64,000 nt of DNA, from assembly GCA_965228695.1 (NCBI GenBank), contig CBDDIB010000002.1, positions 4,278,001 through 4,342,000 on the forward strand, written 5' to 3'. This document shows positions 17,130 to 25,482 of the stretch, in pieces; within the stretch, counting starts at the first letter, position 1, and each line of letters opens with the position of its first letter. The notes under the pieces are model-generated. The model was not told the DNA's origin. It saw only the letters and a program-made list of their open reading frames with translations, and did no database searches. Origin of the DNA: JAJFJD01 sp965228695. Its GTDB lineage: Bacteria > Pseudomonadota > Alphaproteobacteria > UBA8366. The position numbers were made by a program, and so were the translations under genes.

Positions 17130-17741
17130 ATGGCAGACGGCACCGCATATGCACTCGCACTCTTGGGGAGCTACCTCCTCGGATCGATTCCGTTCGGGCT
17201 GTTGCTGGCGTCGGTTGCCGGCCTCGGAGACATCCGCTCGATCGGATCGGGCAATATCGGCGCAACCAATGTCCTCCGAACCGGCAACAAGACGGTCGCC
17301 TTCCTGACCTTGCTTTGCGACATCGCGAAGGGCGCGGCGGCGGTAGTGGCCGTTAGGTGGATTTGGCCGGATGCGACGCTATTGCCCGCTGCAGCGGCGC
17401 TCGCGGCAGTTATCGGGCACTTGTTTCCGGTCTGGCTGAAGTTTAAAGGCGGCAAGGGCATCGCCACTGCGGGCGGGTCCCTGCTCGCACTCGCATGGCC
17501 GGTCGGCGTGATCAGCGGCGCGATCTGGCTCCTGTTTGCCGTCCTGTTCCGGTATTCCTCGCTGGCGTCCATCGTCGCCGTCGCATCGACGCCCTTTCTC
17601 ACGCTCTACTATCTGGATGAAACGCAGGCGATGTTCGTCGCGGTCATCGCCGTGCTGATTCTGCTTCGCCATCACGCGAATATCCGCCGTCTTCTTAAAG
17701 GCGAAGAACCGAAAATCGGCAAAAAATCGGCGCCCGATTAG
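17130..17741 (+). CDS. plsY: Acyl-phosphate:glycerol-3-phosphate acyltransferase
   Basis: The 203-residue inner-membrane protein has about five to six transmembrane segments. The three PlsY motifs are clear: GSYLLGSIPFGLL, then RSIGSGNIGATNVLRTGNK, and HLFPVWLKFKGGKGIAT, followed by a C-terminal ILLRHHANIRRLLKGEE. It acylates glycerol-3-phosphate using acyl-phosphate from PlsX, the first step of phospholipid synthesis. GAGGGACCG upstream serves as ribosome binding site. It is the third gene of the pyrB-pyrC-plsY cluster, an order commonly seen in alphaproteobacteria, where dprA normally follows directly; here two other genes intervene. Confidence 0.96.
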   Translation: MADGTAYALALLGSYLLGSIPFGLLLASVAGLGDIRSIGSGNIGATNVLRTGNKTVAFLTLLCDIAKGAAAVVAVRWIWPDATLLPAAAALAAVIGHLFPVWLKFKGGKGIATAGGSLLALAWPVGVISGAIWLLFAVLFRYSSLASIVAVASTPFLTLYYLDETQAMFVAVIAVLILLRHHANIRRLLKGEEPKIGKKSAPD

Positions 17742-17867
17742 GAGAATCCCGCAATACTAAGATTAACGCGCAATGCAGTTTGCATGGCGAGCAGGTGTGC
17801 GCATTGTTTTCGTATTCGATGGCAAGGTCGAAAGCGCCCAAATACTATATTAAACGTTCAACATTAC

Positions 17868-17898
17868 TTGCTTTTACTTAGATAAAACATGATATAGT
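17868..17898 (+). promoter_or_regulatory. Candidate sigma-70-type promoter
   Basis: TTGCTT (17868-17873) and TATAGT (17893-17898) are separated by 19 bases in an AT-rich patch that stands out from the GC-rich surroundings. The spacing is longer than ideal. It lies about 70 bases before the ATG of the unknown gene at 17971, which it would drive. Confidence 0.3.
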
Positions 17899-17970
17899 CT
17901 CATTCTCGATTGAACTATCAATCTCTTTAAACAGCCTTTGATCGGCCAACACGCCCGAGGGGACGGACGC

Positions 17971-19032
17971 ATGGCACGGAAAGCTGATTCGAATGGGGCG
18001 GACAAGGATGCATTGCACATTCTTCCCCTCTCCCAAATCCCTTTGGAAACTCAAGCGCTCCGCGATACGCGTCTGATAAAGAACACCCATCTCGAAGGTG
18101 TGGTCGAGCTGTTCAACGAGAACGGCAGCGGCAGCGGCCAAATCGAACCGCATGACTTGCGGCACGTCTTCGACATGTCCCGCACCGGCCGCCAGGACAT
18201 CAATATCATCCGGTCGCTCTGCGACCTGCCGAGCTTCGACGTCTACAGTCTGCGCATCAACCTCCGCAATCTTGGTATCGCCATCGACGATCACGAAAGC
18301 CTGAAGCTTTCCGATGCCAAGGCCAGCCAGCTCGAAAGTCATATGCGCGTGTTCACCCGCCCGCTCATTTCGACCATCTACGGGTCATCGGAGGCCGAAG
18401 CCCGTTCGCTGCACGACATCGTCGCCTTGTTCACCACCCCTGATCTGGAGTTGGCCCGCAAGAACCTGCGCCGTCTCTCGGCAACGTTCAACGTCGACAT
18501 CGGCGAAATCCCGGGCTTTCTTGAAGACTACGGGGACGTCTACCTGTCGCTTGCCTACTATCAATTCTGTCTCGAGGAAAACGCGCCGAGATTGAAGCGC
18601 TTCCTCACGGAAATGCAGGCCCTAAAAGAAAACCCTCGATTCCACTCCGACAGGGCGTTTCAGCAAAGCTGTTCGATGATCGAAGAAAAACTGATGTTGG
18701 TGTTCCGCGAGGTGAACGACATATTGACCGCATTCCGGGCGCGGACGGCGGATCTCTGGAAAGACCTTTCGAACGAGCGGTTTCGCGATATGGAACAGCT
18801 CGTTTTGGCGCACCAGACCCAGATCGGCGGGGCGCTGTGCGCGATTACGGTGAAGTTGAACGCATGGAATGTCAGCTTCCCGTCCGCATCCGCGGGGAAT
18901 CCGTCGGCGCGCGTGGATTTCATTCTGCGCGATATGCAGCAAGGGCTTGGGAACATCGAATCGATCGGCGCCGTGGACCCGGCACCAGCCGTTCCGGATA
19001 TGGCCGAGGACGAGGACTACGCGGAAATCTGA
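17971..19032 (+). CDS. Conserved-looking hypothetical protein, mostly helical
   Basis: I do not recognise this 353-residue soluble protein. It has no signal peptide or membrane segment. Charged, Leu-rich stretches in the middle (for example LELARKNLRRLSATFNVD, LKRFLTEMQALKENPRF) and a long helical region LMLVFREVNDILTAFRARTADLWKDL suggest an all-helical fold, ending in an acidic tail (MAEDEDYAEI). ATG 17971 follows GAGGGGACGG and is preferred over an upstream extension. Codon use looks like that of its neighbours, but the 229-base spacer before it is distinctly AT-rich. It sits between plsY and a TauD-like gene, inside an otherwise conserved gene order, so it may be a lineage-specific insertion. 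Its helical character would fit a regulatory or scaffold protein, but this is only a guess. Confidence 0.8.
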   Translation: MARKADSNGADKDALHILPLSQIPLETQALRDTRLIKNTHLEGVVELFNENGSGSGQIEPHDLRHVFDMSRTGRQDINIIRSLCDLPSFDVYSLRINLRNLGIAIDDHESLKLSDAKASQLESHMRVFTRPLISTIYGSSEAEARSLHDIVALFTTPDLELARKNLRRLSATFNVDIGEIPGFLEDYGDVYLSLAYYQFCLEENAPRLKRFLTEMQALKENPRFHSDRAFQQSCSMIEEKLMLVFREVNDILTAFRARTADLWKDLSNERFRDMEQLVLAHQTQIGGALCAITVKLNAWNVSFPSASAGNPSARVDFILRDMQQGLGNIESIGAVDPAPAVPDMAEDEDYAEI

Positions 19033-19141
19033 CGGAGCCTGCCGGTGACGACACCCCGACTATGCGGCCGACGGCGGTTTTCGATAGAATAAGCGTTCGA
19101 GTCCGGAACAATCCGGAAATTTCCGATATAGAGGACCGGCA

Positions 19142-20014
19142 ATGGCAGATTTGCGGATCGTCCCCTCATCGGCGCCCGTCGGCGCCGTCGTCGAAAACGT
19201 CGATTTGTCGACGGATCTGGATGACGCGACCTTCGCGCAAATCGAAGCGTCATATGCCGCGCATGCCGTCCTCGTCTTTCGCAATCAGACGCTGACGCCC
19301 GAACAGATGATTGGGTTCACGCAGCGCTTCGGCGAAATTGAGCGCTATTCCCGCAATCACTATGCACATCCGGATCATCCGGAGATGCTGTTGATTTCCA
19401 ACATCGTCGAGAAGGACCGAAACATCGGCCTCGCCGACGCGGGCGCGACCTGGCACACGGATATGTCGTATGTGCAAGCCCCGCCCCGCGGCTCGTTACT
19501 CTATGCGCGCGAAATTCCGACACAGGACGGCAAACCGCTGGGCGACACGTTGTTCGCCAGCACGGGCGCCGCCTATGACGATCTTCCGCAGTCCACGAAG
19601 GACCTGTTGAAAGGCCAGCGAACCACCCATAGCTACGAAGGGAAACATGCCCGCCGCGCCGCGTTGGGCAAGAGCAACCGAAAACCGCTCAGCGCCGCCG
19701 AACGCGCCGCACTGCCGCCGACCGAGCATCCGGTCATTCGCACTCACGCCCAAACCGGCCGGAAGTGCATATACGTCGTGGACGGCGAATGCGAGGGCAT
19801 CACCGGGCTTCCGGATGCGGAGGCGGAACCGATCTTGACGGACCTCGCAGACCGATGCACACGCGAGCAATATACCTACCGTCATCATTGGCAGGTGGAC
19901 GACCTGGTGATGTGGGACAATTGCCTTGTCCAACATCTTGCCATACAGGACTACGCCCTGCCGCAGCGCCGCTTGATGTGGCGGACGACGATCAAAGGCA
20001 CCATACCCGCCTAA
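19142..20014 (+). CDS. TauD/TfdA family 2-oxoglutarate-dependent dioxygenase
   Basis: The 290-residue enzyme belongs to the Fe(II)/2-oxoglutarate oxygenases. The iron ligands are His and Asp in ATWHTDMSY and a distal His in VQHLAIQDY; the 2-oxoglutarate-binding Arg is in RRLMWRTTIKG. The N-terminal segment IVPSSAPVGAVVENVDLS is typical of TauD. Taurine dioxygenases release sulfite from taurine under sulfur starvation, but relatives act on other substrates such as phenoxyacetates or sulfate esters, and no tauABC genes are nearby, so specificity is open. GAGGACCGGCA before ATG 19142 is the ribosome binding site. Confidence 0.9.
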   Translation: MADLRIVPSSAPVGAVVENVDLSTDLDDATFAQIEASYAAHAVLVFRNQTLTPEQMIGFTQRFGEIERYSRNHYAHPDHPEMLLISNIVEKDRNIGLADAGATWHTDMSYVQAPPRGSLLYAREIPTQDGKPLGDTLFASTGAAYDDLPQSTKDLLKGQRTTHSYEGKHARRAALGKSNRKPLSAAERAALPPTEHPVIRTHAQTGRKCIYVVDGECEGITGLPDAEAEPILTDLADRCTREQYTYRHHWQVDDLVMWDNCLVQHLAIQDYALPQRRLMWRTTIKGTIPA

Positions 20015-20060
20015 CCGACATACGGTTGACGATCGGCGGCATGCCGCCCATCCTGGGTTC

Positions 20061-21200
20061 ATGTCACAGAGTAACCGTGCGGCGGCGTTGACCGAGCGGG
20101 AACGTTTCGATCGGCTGCGGCTGGCGCGAACCGAAACGATAGGCCCGATTACCTTTCGACAGCTTCTCGCACGATATGACAGCGCATCCGCAGCATTGGA
20201 AGCATTGCCCGACCTCGCGGCAAAGAGCGGCCGCAAGCGGCGCATCCGAGTGTGCCCGGCAAATACCGCAGAGCAGGAACAGGAAGCGCTAACCGCTCTA
20301 GGGGGCCGTCATCTCGTCTTCGGCGACCCCGCTTACCCGGCGCCGCTGGCGGCGATCGACGATGCGCCGATGGTGCTTAGCCTGATCGGCGCCACCACCC
20401 TGCTGAACCGCGACGGGATCGCGGTGGTCGGCGCCCGCAATGCATCGACGAATAGCCGCAATTTTGCCCGGCGCTTGGCCGACGATCTGGGTGCGGCCGG
20501 CCTCGCCGTGATTTCGGGGCTTGCCCGCGGCATCGATGCGGCGGCGCATACCGGCGCGCTCGGCCACGCGACGGTCGCCGTGCTGGGCGGCGGCGTGGAC
20601 GTGAAATATCCGCGCGAAAATGCGGCGCTGCACGACGAGATTGCCGAAAAAGGGCTGCTCGTTTCCGAGATACCGTGCGGCATTCAACCGCAAGCCCGCC
20701 ATTTCCCCCGGCGCAACCGGATCATTTCGGGCCTGTCGCTGGGCGTGGTCGTCGTCGAGGCGGCGCTGCGGTCGGGATCGCTCATCACCGCCCGTCTGGC
20801 CGGGGAGCAAGGACGCGACGTCTTCGCCGTTCCCGGATCCCCGCTTGACCCGCGCTGCAAAGGCACCAACGACCTGATCCGTAAGGGTGCGCTGCTAACC
20901 GAAACGGCAGAGGACGTGTTGACGGAACTCGCCCCCATCCGGGGCCCTCAGAGGACACCACCGGCGACACAGCCGGCACCGGCCGACACAACCGTAGCCT
21001 CCGTCCCGGATCGTACCGCGCCGGCCGCGGCGCGGGATAAAATCAACGAGATGATCGGCCCCACGCCGCTGTCGATCGATGACATCGTCCGGGACAGCGG
21101 CCTATCGATCAACACGGTGTGGAACGTCCTGCTGGAATTGGAATTGGCGGGCCATATCGAGCGCCAACCGGGCAATTTGATCGCACGACTCGCCGGCTGA
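20061..21200 (+). CDS. dprA: DNA-processing protein DprA
   Basis: The 379-residue protein loads RecA onto incoming single-stranded DNA during natural transformation. It has an N-terminal SAM-like helical domain (to about residue 75), the Rossmann DprA core with AVVGARNASTNSRNFARRLAD, SGLARGIDAAAHTGAL, AVLGGGVDVKYPREN and FPRRNRIISGLSLGVVVVEA (in part), and a C-terminal winged helix containing PTPLSIDDIVRDSGLSINTVW. A proline/alanine-rich linker joins core and C-terminus. The length is normal. The gene is between the TauD-like gene and a DUF2336 gene. Confidence 0.95.
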   Translation: MSQSNRAAALTERERFDRLRLARTETIGPITFRQLLARYDSASAALEALPDLAAKSGRKRRIRVCPANTAEQEQEALTALGGRHLVFGDPAYPAPLAAIDDAPMVLSLIGATTLLNRDGIAVVGARNASTNSRNFARRLADDLGAAGLAVISGLARGIDAAAHTGALGHATVAVLGGGVDVKYPRENAALHDEIAEKGLLVSEIPCGIQPQARHFPRRNRIISGLSLGVVVVEAALRSGSLITARLAGEQGRDVFAVPGSPLDPRCKGTNDLIRKGALLTETAEDVLTELAPIRGPQRTPPATQPAPADTTVASVPDRTAPAAARDKINEMIGPTPLSIDDIVRDSGLSINTVWNVLLELELAGHIERQPGNLIARLAG

Positions 21201-21305
21201 CCCGTTTCGCCGATAACTGCTTGGAACTGATTCATAATTTCTGTAAAAGGTCGCCAAGCATTCTAATATTTTGTTTAAAATTTAACAGAACTATTCAAAC
21301 AACGC

Positions 21306-21333
21306 TTGTGTCTTCCAAAGACTTGGATAATAT
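21306..21333 (+). promoter_or_regulatory. Candidate sigma-70-type promoter upstream of DUF2336 gene
   Basis: TTGTGT (21306-21311) and TAATAT (21328-21333) are 16 bases apart in an AT-rich, 265-base spacer between dprA and the DUF2336 gene. This is the best promoter-like pair found in the window. It would give a leader of roughly 125 bases before ATG 21466, long enough for a regulated 5' region, although no riboswitch-like structure was recognised. Confidence 0.4.
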
Positions 21334-21465
21334 ACCCATCAATGACTACTTATAAAAGTCGCCGACAACAGGCAAAGAACTTAAGAACAATCCCTAATCC
21401 TTTCGGCGATGCGCGAATCGGGAGCGGGACAAACGCAATAAATCCGGATTAACCGCCGAAACGAT

Positions 21466-22557
21466 ATGGCATCCTCTCCCTACGAAAAGCTGCTCGAACT
21501 GGCCCACCAGCGGGCATTGAACGGAAAAGGCGGATTGGCGGCATCGATCGCCGAGATGTGCCTCGCCTCGCAATCGGGACTGACCGAGCGCGAACTGACC
21601 CTCGCCTTCGAAATTCTGCGTCTCCTCGTCGATAAGGTCGAAGTCAAGATCCGCCGACACATCGCCGACTACCTGGCCGACCGGCGCGATGTCCCTGCGG
21701 ATCTGATCCAGTTTCTGGCCAATGACACGATTACGGTCGCCTATCCCATCATTCTGCACAGCGACGTCCTGAAGGAAGAGGACCTGCTCAAGATCGTCGT
21801 CGAACAATCCACGCGCCACCGGCAGGCGGTCGCGATTCGCCCGTACATTTCCAGCGACGTCACGGACAAACTCGTCGAGTTCGATGAAGCGGAAGTCCTG
21901 ACCACACTTATATGTAACGAGACTGCCGAGATCAGCGACACATCGATGCAGGCCCTCGTCGACCGGTCACTCGAAATCGAAGCGTACCGGGAGCCGTTGG
22001 CCCACCGCAAAGAGATGACGCCGACCTTGGCGACGCGGATGTATGTCTGGGTCGGCGACGCGCTGCGGGACTACATCGTTCACAACTTCCAGATCGATCC
22101 GGACACCGTCGCCGAATCGCTTAATCAGACCGCGAGCGAACAACCGGACGAAACGGGTGCGAAACCGGCCGCCACGCTCAGCGAAGTAAAATCGCCGCCG
22201 GAAGAGGATGTCGAGGACGGCGGGATCGGGCTGCTGCGCTTCCTGAATACCGGCGATATCCCTGCATTCGAAACCGCATTCGCCGGCCGACTGAACCTAT
22301 CGGTGCAGGCGATGGGCGTGATTCTTTACGATTCGACGTTGGAAGCGCTCGCGATCGCCGCAAAGGCCGCCGGAATAGCGCCGGAGGTGTTCAGCGAGAT
22401 ATTGTGCCATTTATCCGGTGTACGGCCGGCCGACGATTATCGCGCATCAAAGGAATATGCCAACGCGATGGATTATTTCAGCGGTTTGGACGACGCCGGC
22501 GCTACCGATCTCCTTGATAAATGGCGCGAAACGCCGGGTGAAGTCCGCGGCGGCTAA
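21466..22557 (+). CDS. DUF2336 domain-containing protein
   Basis: The 363-residue soluble protein matches the DUF2336 family, which is largely alphaproteobacterial and made of HEAT-like helical repeats. Diagnostic stretches are LVDKVEVKIRRHIADYLADR, YPIILHSDVLKEEDLLKIV (YPIxxxSxVLxxxDL pattern) and REPLAHRKEMTPTLATRMYVWV. A variable acidic and proline-containing linker around residues 215-250 separates a second helical part. The biochemical role of DUF2336 is not established; some members are placed in regulatory or cell-cycle contexts. Here it lies between dprA and topA with AT-rich spacers on both sides; the downstream 217 bases (22558-22774) contain no gene. Confidence 0.8.
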   Translation: MASSPYEKLLELAHQRALNGKGGLAASIAEMCLASQSGLTERELTLAFEILRLLVDKVEVKIRRHIADYLADRRDVPADLIQFLANDTITVAYPIILHSDVLKEEDLLKIVVEQSTRHRQAVAIRPYISSDVTDKLVEFDEAEVLTTLICNETAEISDTSMQALVDRSLEIEAYREPLAHRKEMTPTLATRMYVWVGDALRDYIVHNFQIDPDTVAESLNQTASEQPDETGAKPAATLSEVKSPPEEDVEDGGIGLLRFLNTGDIPAFETAFAGRLNLSVQAMGVILYDSTLEALAIAAKAAGIAPEVFSEILCHLSGVRPADDYRASKEYANAMDYFSGLDDAGATDLLDKWRETPGEVRGG

Positions 22558-22774
22558 CGCGCGCGACAATTGAATTTGCATACCGAATCATAAAAAAAAC
22601 GTTCGGAGTGCCATGAAATCGACGTTTCGAGTTCCTAAATTTACGACTCCTAAAGGTTGACGAACGTAAATCGCGGTGTCACTTCCTACCGGCCGCGCGG
22701 CGGCAGATGCGCCCGCAGCCGTGGAAACGGCGCGATGTAGCTAAGAATTGAGCGACTGGAGAGAGACCGAACCA

Positions 22775-25477
22775 ATGGATGTGGTGGTCGTCGAATCGCC
22801 GGCAAAGGCCAAAACCATAAACAAATACCTTGGATCCGGATTCAAGGTGCTTGCCAGCTATGGTCATGTGCGCGACTTGCCCGCCAAGGACGGCTCGGTC
22901 AAACCCGATGAAGATTTCTCCATGTCCTGGGAAGTCGCCGCAGACTCTAAGAAGCGTATCGACGACATCGCCAAGGCGATCGAAGGCGCCGATCATCTGT
23001 ATCTCGCGACGGACCCGGACCGCGAAGGCGAAGCGATTTCATGGCACGTGCAGCAGGTTCTGAACGAACGCAAGAAGCTGGACGGTGTCGACGTCAAGCG
23101 CGTCGTATTCCATGAGATCACCAAGGCGGCGGTGCTCGACGCGATGGAGAACCCGCGCGAGCTCAATCACGAATTGGTCGAAGCCTATCTGGCGCGGCGC
23201 GCGCTCGACTATCTTGTCGGATTCAATCTGTCCCCTGTTTTGTGGCGCAAGCTGCCGGGGTCGCGTTCGGCGGGCCGCGTTCAATCGGTCGCCCTTCGCC
23301 TGATCTGCGAGCGCGAAGCCGAGATCGAGGTCTTCCAGCCGCAAGAATATTGGAGCGTCGACGTCGCGATGGCGGCGGCCTCCGGCGATCCGTTCATGGC
23401 GCGCCTGACCCATCTCAACGGCGAACGGCTGGGCCGGCTCGGCATCGGCAACGAAGCGAGTGCCCAGGAAGCCGTGGCCGCGATTCAGTCGCGCGACTTC
23501 AAGGTCGCATCCGTCGAGAAGAAAACGGTACAACGCCATCCGGCACCGCCCTTCACCACATCGACGCTGCAACAGGAAGCGAGCCGAAAGCTCGGCTTCG
23601 GCGCCTCGCGGACGATGCAGATCGCGCAGAAGCTGTACGAAGGGATGCCCATCGACGGCGAGACGGTCGGCCTCATTACATACATGCGGACGGACAGCGT
23701 CACGCTCAGCAACGAAGCGATCAATTCGGCCCGCAGCCTGATCGATCGTGACTATGGCGCGGCCTACAAACCGGAAAAGCCGCGTATCTACAAGACGAAG
23801 TCCAAGAATGCGCAGGAAGCGCATGAAGCGATCCGCCCGACCGACTTGTTCCGCCGGCCGCAGGACGTCAAGGATCTGTTGGATGAGAACCAGCACAAGC
23901 TCTACACCCTGATCTGGAAGCGGACCGTCGCCTGCGAAATGTCGAGCGCTCTGCTGGATCAGGCGCGCGTCGACATGAAATCGCCGGACGAAGCGGTCAC
24001 CTTGCGCGCCACCGGGTCGGTGCTCAAATTCGACGGCTTCCTGAAACTGTATCAGGAAGGCGAAGACGACAAAGACGACGACAAGGACGACGACCGCCGT
24101 CTGCCGGACATGGCGGCCGGCCAGCCGACGACCGTCAAGGAGATCAAGCCGGAACAGCATTTCACGCAGCCTCCGCCCCGCTACACCGAAGCAAGCCTCG
24201 TCAAGAAGATGGAAGAGCTTGGAATCGGCCGGCCGTCGACCTATGCGTCGACGCTGCGGGTTCTGCAGGACCGGAACTACGTTCAGCTCGAGAAGAAGCG
24301 CTTCATTCCGGAGGACCGGGGCCGCCTCGTCACCGCCTTCCTCGCTAATTTCTTCAAGCGCTACGTCGAATACGATTTCACCGCGCAGCTCGAAGAACAG
24401 CTCGACGATATCTCCGCCGGCACGATCGACTGGAAGAAGGTGTTGGAGGATTTCTGGAAGCAATTCTCCGAAGCCGTCGGCGAGACCAAGGAACTGCGCA
24501 TAACGCATGTCCTGGACGCGCTCGACGAGGACCTGGGTCCGCATTTCTTTCCGGTCGGCCCGAATGGCGATACAGAGGTGGCGCGGCAATGCCCGGCCTG
24601 CGAAGGCGGCCGCCTGAATCTGAAACTCGGGAAGTTCGGCGCCTTCATCGGCTGCAACAACTACCCCGACTGCCGTTATACCCATCGGCTGAACGCCGGC
24701 GGCGCGGATACGGCGGACATGGAGGAAGGCACCGAGCTTGCCGCCGGGCCAAAACTCCTCGGTAAGCATCCCGAAACCGGCCTCGACGTGACCTTGCGCA
24801 AGGGTCCGTACGGCCTTTATCTGCAGCTCGGCGAAGAAGCACCCAAGGAAAAGGGCAAGAAAGCACCGCCGAAACCGAAACGCGCCTCCGTTCCGAAACA
24901 CATTTCGGCCGGCCGCGTCGACCTGGAAACGGCGCTGGGGCTACTGTCCCTGCCCCGCGATGTCGGCCCGCACCCCGAAACCGGCACGATGATCCAAGCC
25001 GGCCTCGGCCGGTTCGGCCCCTATCTGAAGCACGGTTCGAATTATGTCTCTCTAAAAGAAGACGACGTTCTGACCGTCGGACTCAACCGCGCGGTTTCGC
25101 TGATCGCGGAATCGCCGGGCCATAATGCGATCGAACTCGGGGATCATCCGGAAGACGGCAAGCCGATTTCCATCCGTAAGGGCCGCTACGGTCCCTATAT
25201 CAAGCATGGCCGCGTGAACGCGACGGTGCCCAAAGACCGGGAGCCGGAGACCGTCACGCTCGACGAGGCGCTTGCGCTGCTCGCCGAAAAGGTGTCTAAG
25301 AGCAAAACAAAGAAGACCGCCGCCTCGAAAAAGAAGACGGCGAAGGCTGACCCCAAGAAGAAGACGGGCTCGGCGAAAAAGAAGAAACCAGCGAAAAAGA
25401 CAAAGAAATCCACGAAGGAGAAGGCCGAGGCGGAGTCGGCGACCGACGCCGAAACGCCCGCCGAAGTCACTAGCTAA
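22775..25477 (+). CDS. topA: DNA topoisomerase I
   Basis: The 900-residue type IA topoisomerase relaxes negative supercoils. It opens with the Toprim segment MDVVVVESPAKAKTINKYLG and the acidic ATDPDREGEAI; the active-site tyrosine is Tyr303 in LITYMRTDS. A single four-cysteine zinc ribbon (CPACEGGRL...CNNYPDC, near residue 610) is followed by three topoisomerase C-terminal repeats (HPETG/HPEDG...RKGPYG/RFGPYL/RYGPYI). The last 60 residues are a Lys-rich tail ending in an acidic patch. An acidic Asp-rich loop, DDKDDDKDDDRR, interrupts the core near residue 430. ATG 22775 is chosen over an upstream TTG. rnr begins 5 nt after the stop. Confidence 0.97.
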   Translation: MDVVVVESPAKAKTINKYLGSGFKVLASYGHVRDLPAKDGSVKPDEDFSMSWEVAADSKKRIDDIAKAIEGADHLYLATDPDREGEAISWHVQQVLNERKKLDGVDVKRVVFHEITKAAVLDAMENPRELNHELVEAYLARRALDYLVGFNLSPVLWRKLPGSRSAGRVQSVALRLICEREAEIEVFQPQEYWSVDVAMAAASGDPFMARLTHLNGERLGRLGIGNEASAQEAVAAIQSRDFKVASVEKKTVQRHPAPPFTTSTLQQEASRKLGFGASRTMQIAQKLYEGMPIDGETVGLITYMRTDSVTLSNEAINSARSLIDRDYGAAYKPEKPRIYKTKSKNAQEAHEAIRPTDLFRRPQDVKDLLDENQHKLYTLIWKRTVACEMSSALLDQARVDMKSPDEAVTLRATGSVLKFDGFLKLYQEGEDDKDDDKDDDRRLPDMAAGQPTTVKEIKPEQHFTQPPPRYTEASLVKKMEELGIGRPSTYASTLRVLQDRNYVQLEKKRFIPEDRGRLVTAFLANFFKRYVEYDFTAQLEEQLDDISAGTIDWKKVLEDFWKQFSEAVGETKELRITHVLDALDEDLGPHFFPVGPNGDTEVARQCPACEGGRLNLKLGKFGAFIGCNNYPDCRYTHRLNAGGADTADMEEGTELAAGPKLLGKHPETGLDVTLRKGPYGLYLQLGEEAPKEKGKKAPPKPKRASVPKHISAGRVDLETALGLLSLPRDVGPHPETGTMIQAGLGRFGPYLKHGSNYVSLKEDDVLTVGLNRAVSLIAESPGHNAIELGDHPEDGKPISIRKGRYGPYIKHGRVNATVPKDREPETVTLDEALALLAEKVSKSKTKKTAASKKKTAKADPKKKTGSAKKKKPAKKTKKSTKEKAEAESATDAETPAEVTS

Positions 25478-25482
25478 AGCCA

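Noticed and set aside
22657..22690. TTGACG as a topA promoter -35 box
   Set aside because: No acceptable -10 sequence is found 15-19 bases downstream.
23039..24901. 620-residue open frame antisense to topA
   Set aside because: It lies fully inside topA, has no recognisable motif, and is rich in Arg, His and Asp as expected for a shadow frame in GC-rich DNA.
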